From the NCBI RefSeq assembly GCF_964340395.1, contig NC_135550.1:12549908-12613907 (forward strand): a DNA stretch of 64,000 nt, given 5' to 3'. The position numbers and the translations under genes are program-made. Shown here in pieces: positions 60,951 to 64,000 of the stretch. Every line of letters begins with the position of its first letter. Positions within the stretch are counted from its first letter, which is position 1. The notes beneath the pieces were generated by a model, which saw nothing but the letters and a program-made list of their open reading frames with translations, was not told the origin of the DNA and ran no database searches. Source of the DNA: Glandiceps talaboti (lineage: Eukaryota; Hemichordata; Enteropneusta; Spengelidae).

Positions 60951-62914
60951 TTTTTGGGGGGAGGGGGGGTCTGTGGACCACCTGACAAGTTGTTTCGAAT
61001 AACGCGTTGCTAGCTGGTTGACTTCACTGTTTCTTTTCCTATGGTTTTAGATAAAATCGTGTATTTCATCAGGCGATACCGTACCGTTGCTTGACGACAG
61101 ATTTGATAGAACAAATTTAATTTTTGCACTGCAGACGACAGGTTCGTCTGCAATTTCCAGCCATCTACAGAAAATGCCTTACAAATCGCTCATTTACAAA
61201 GAAACCATATTTTTACGTGTTTATTATTTCTAACCCCAAATTTATCAAATCCCCCTTTGAAAGAAGTTCCGACAGTATTACTATCCTTTGACGTCAAAGT
61301 ATAGTAATATAAAATTTTATGTATTTCATATTACTGTACTTCGATGTCACACCCTAGGAATATGAAGCTATATGTATATAATCCAAATTTTAATCACAGG
61401 CCATTAGTAGCAGTGTATCAGTAATTGTGTGATAAACATATACGGCTTTGTCACTTAGAAGCTTTAATTATATCATGTAAATTAACATCGATAGTTCACA
61501 TTGCGTTCTCTAATGGGCTCTAATATTAAGTAAGATTCTTAAATAAATGTGGCTTACATCGTGAACAATCAATTATATAACATACACCATCTAGCGTATC
61601 ATGTTTATTGTCTTGTGTTGTGGGCCTTGGTTGACCATTCCTGGGTATTTGCCATTATTCGGTTATTGTTTGCAGTTCAGAAATGTTAACTTCAGATTCA
61701 ACAGTCCTTTCTCTCTTCTTGTGTCTGCATCTTCTTATCATAATCACATTTATTACAACGACGACCAAAGGAATCAGTATAAAACTCTCAAAATGATGGA
61801 ATCCTGGAATATATAATTATCTCTTTCCTTTCCATTATGAAGCAACTGTGTATGGATGGATGCTATTATCTTAATTCTGTACAATCAATATCTTAATCAG
61901 ATAAACATTCACAACCTGCATCGTTGCTATTTACAACTTCTATAAACAACAGCTATACATTTAATTCCATAAGAATGGATAGTGTCTAATATAGTGTCTA
62001 GCATTTTATTGAAATTTTTTGCTTTTTTTTGGAACATTTTGAGGAAGATTAACACTGTACAGAAAACAATTATTGAGAAATCAGCTCTGCTGTTGGACCT
62101 CAAAGTCTCAAAGCCCCATGTGGCAAATGACCCTTGATTAAAGTATATGCTGCTGAAATATATTTCATGTAATTGCCAGCGTTTCTATTTTCGTTTAAAA
62201 GAAATATTGCTTAGGCACTAGCACGAAAAACAACAACACTTTTCTAAATACATGGTCTTTAATCTTAAATGAATGAACACACACACATATATGAAAATTC
62301 ACTATTTGCCTTTGGTTCACAAGGTCAAATCAGAATATTTCATTTGCATATTCATCCATATAACGATTTCCCCATTACTCAGTTTTAACCCGTTCTTGCA
62401 AATTATGAAGCTTTCAAAGGGGAAGACAACTCCATGAAATAATGTATTTCGTCAAATTTTGGTTCTGGAGAGCCATATCATGATTTCACAAATATTTCGC
62501 TCGATTAATTAGAAACACCAACTTGAAACTATTTCATCTTCATTCTTCTCATAGTGTTCCACTGTTATATTATGGGACTGAACAAACATACGCAATGTAT
62601 AAGATGAATTCTGATCATGAATATTCATGACGATTTATATGAGCGTGTTCTAAGAGTATCTGTGTGTTAAGAAGCATAAGGTCACAAGGTACCACTGAGA
62701 GTGCAATAGAGTGTATGATGTAGAATTATAATTACCTTACAATTTTGTTTTTTAAAACTGTCTGCATTTGTGACTTATCATGTCGATTTGCATGTTATGT
62801 TTTTTAAGGCAAATTAATTTTTGTGTCGAAAGCAAAATACAGTTTAAACGCAGTTGAGCGTTAGTAATTGCCTTTTTCTTTTGGACAGTGTGAGAGCAAA
62901 CACAAGTAGCTTAC
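60951..62914. other. No gene recognised
   Basis: AT-rich with no gene-like frame on either strand. Confidence 0.4.
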
Positions 62915-63031
62915 CAGATTCGGGAATATCTTCAGATTCTTCAACATCAGATTCCCCTGGTCTTTTAGTATGGTTACCTTTGTTTTCAGAGTTTGTTGCT
63001 ACTGCTGTGCTCTCCATTTGAGTCGTCACAC
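62915..63031 (-). CDS. Tandem-duplicated 117-bp exon, copy 1
   Basis: Exon between an acceptor (GTCACAG) and a donor (TCTG|GTAAGC), phase 1 at both ends, 39 codons. It encodes VTTQMESTAVATNSE, then a basic GNHTKRP patch and an acidic DVEESEDIPES end; low complexity and probably disordered. The parent gene is unknown; neighbouring exons lie outside the window or were not recognised. The homologous exon lies 428 bp upstream in transcript order. Confidence 0.5.
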
Positions 63032-63342
63032 CTGTGACGAATTAAAGTGTAAGGATATTAAAACACTTGTCGTAATTTAGTACAATATGCTTTTTAAAAG
63101 AGCTTTTAAAACGGTTTGTATATCCAAACCTGATTGCTGATATAGATTTATAATATTCTGGCTACTTTGTTAGCACTGTGTGCTTTGTCGACTGATCTTG
63201 TCGCGTCGATTTGCAAGGCAGATGTTTGAAGGCGAATTTTGCATGTTTTTGTCGGAAGCAAAATACAGTTTAAAAGTACTTGAGCGTTGGTAATATTGCC
63301 TTTTTCTTTTGGACAGTGTGAGAACAAAAACAATTAACGTAC

Positions 63343-63459
63343 TAGATTCAGAAATATCTTCAGAATCTTCAACCTCAGATTTCCCTGGTCTTCTAGGATG
63401 GTTACCTTTCTTTTCAGAGTTTGTTGCTACTGCTGTGCTCTCCATTTGAGTCGTCACAC
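63343..63459 (-). CDS. Tandem-duplicated 117-bp exon, copy 2
   Basis: Same length and phases as the exon at 62915-63031. It encodes VTTQMESTAVATNSE, GNHPRRP and EVEDSEDISES. The donor is GTACGT rather than GTAAGC, so it may be weaker. Flanking intron DNA is also duplicated (CAAGGCAGATGTTTGAAGGC at about 63218 and 63626, with a diverged relative near 62790). Confidence 0.5.
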
Positions 63460-64000
63460 CTGTGACGAATTAGATTGCAAGGATATTAAAACACTTGTCG
63501 ACGTAATTTAGTACAACACGCTTTTTAAAAGAGCTTCTACAAACGGTTTTTGTATATAGATTTATAATATTCTGGCTACTTTGTTAGCACTGTCTGCTTT
63601 GTTGACTGATCGTGTCGATTTGCAAGGCAGATGTTTGAAGGCGAATTTTGCACGTTTGTGACCCTAGGCCTGCTATAAAAAGAAACAACGTAACAGTACA
63701 TCACTATCAGGTTACACTTACACAGTACTGATGGTTTTCACCGCCTAATGTTTTCGTGCAAATGAAATCAGGACGGTTTGATAAAATCGAGAAATGATAT
63801 TAGTATATAATTGTAATTGTGACTATCATCAGTAGGCATCGTTACTTCATCTCCAAACATTAAATTTAATTTGTTCACCTCGATAATCAAATCTGTTGGA
63901 ATGGGGTCGAACCAATACTAACTCTAATATATCCTTAAATAAATAAAAACCGTTAAAGGTGACATGGTCTGCAAATCGTGTTTTTTCGTCAATAATGCTC

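Overview
This window looks like nuclear DNA of an animal, probably a marine invertebrate. Genes are split into short exons with GT-AG introns, the DNA is AT-rich, microsatellites are dense, and there are remnants of LINE, LTR, DDE and terminal-inverted-repeat (TIR) elements. The species cannot be fixed from sequence alone. All functional calls come from reading motifs; no database search was run.

Positions 1-20100 (+ strand) hold a tandem array of organic anion transporter genes (SLCO/OATP family, 12-TM solute carriers with an extracellular Kazal-like loop). Copy 1 is cut by the window start and shows only its last four exons. Copy 2 (3851-13911) is complete: eleven exons whose phases all agree give a 672-codon reading frame. 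Copy 3 (14993-19846) is a decayed copy missing five exons, with two frameshifting insertions in a sixth. Copies 1 and 2 are nearly identical, so the array grew by a recent duplication of about 11 kb.

Positions 24986-36212 (- strand) hold a diverged SLCO paralog facing the array. Nine exons were found; the first and last coding exons were not. Its introns carry several copies of a TIR element of 0.9-1.2 kb with internal minisatellites, and a 600-bp ACY-rich tract.

Positions 37.8-46.5 kb hold a large palindrome and then a non-LTR retrotransposon (LINE). Its 5' region plus ORF1 is tandemly duplicated. Both ORF1 copies start with a hydrophobic segment followed at once by a perfect 2A ribosome-skipping motif (DVELNPGP). 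One ORF1 is interrupted by a 679-bp solo LTR with a 4-bp target duplication. ORF2 (APE endonuclease plus start of reverse transcriptase) is frameshifted and cut short.

Positions 46.5-64 kb hold tandem repeats, a TIR element, a degraded unknown protein, single candidate exons, a broken IS630/Tc1-type transposase and a tandemly duplicated 117-bp phase 1-1 exon. The strongest observations are the paired signal-like/2A ORF1 modules, the solo LTR with its empty-site paralog, the SLCO array at different stages of decay, and a TIR element that contains an SLCO terminal-exon fragment.
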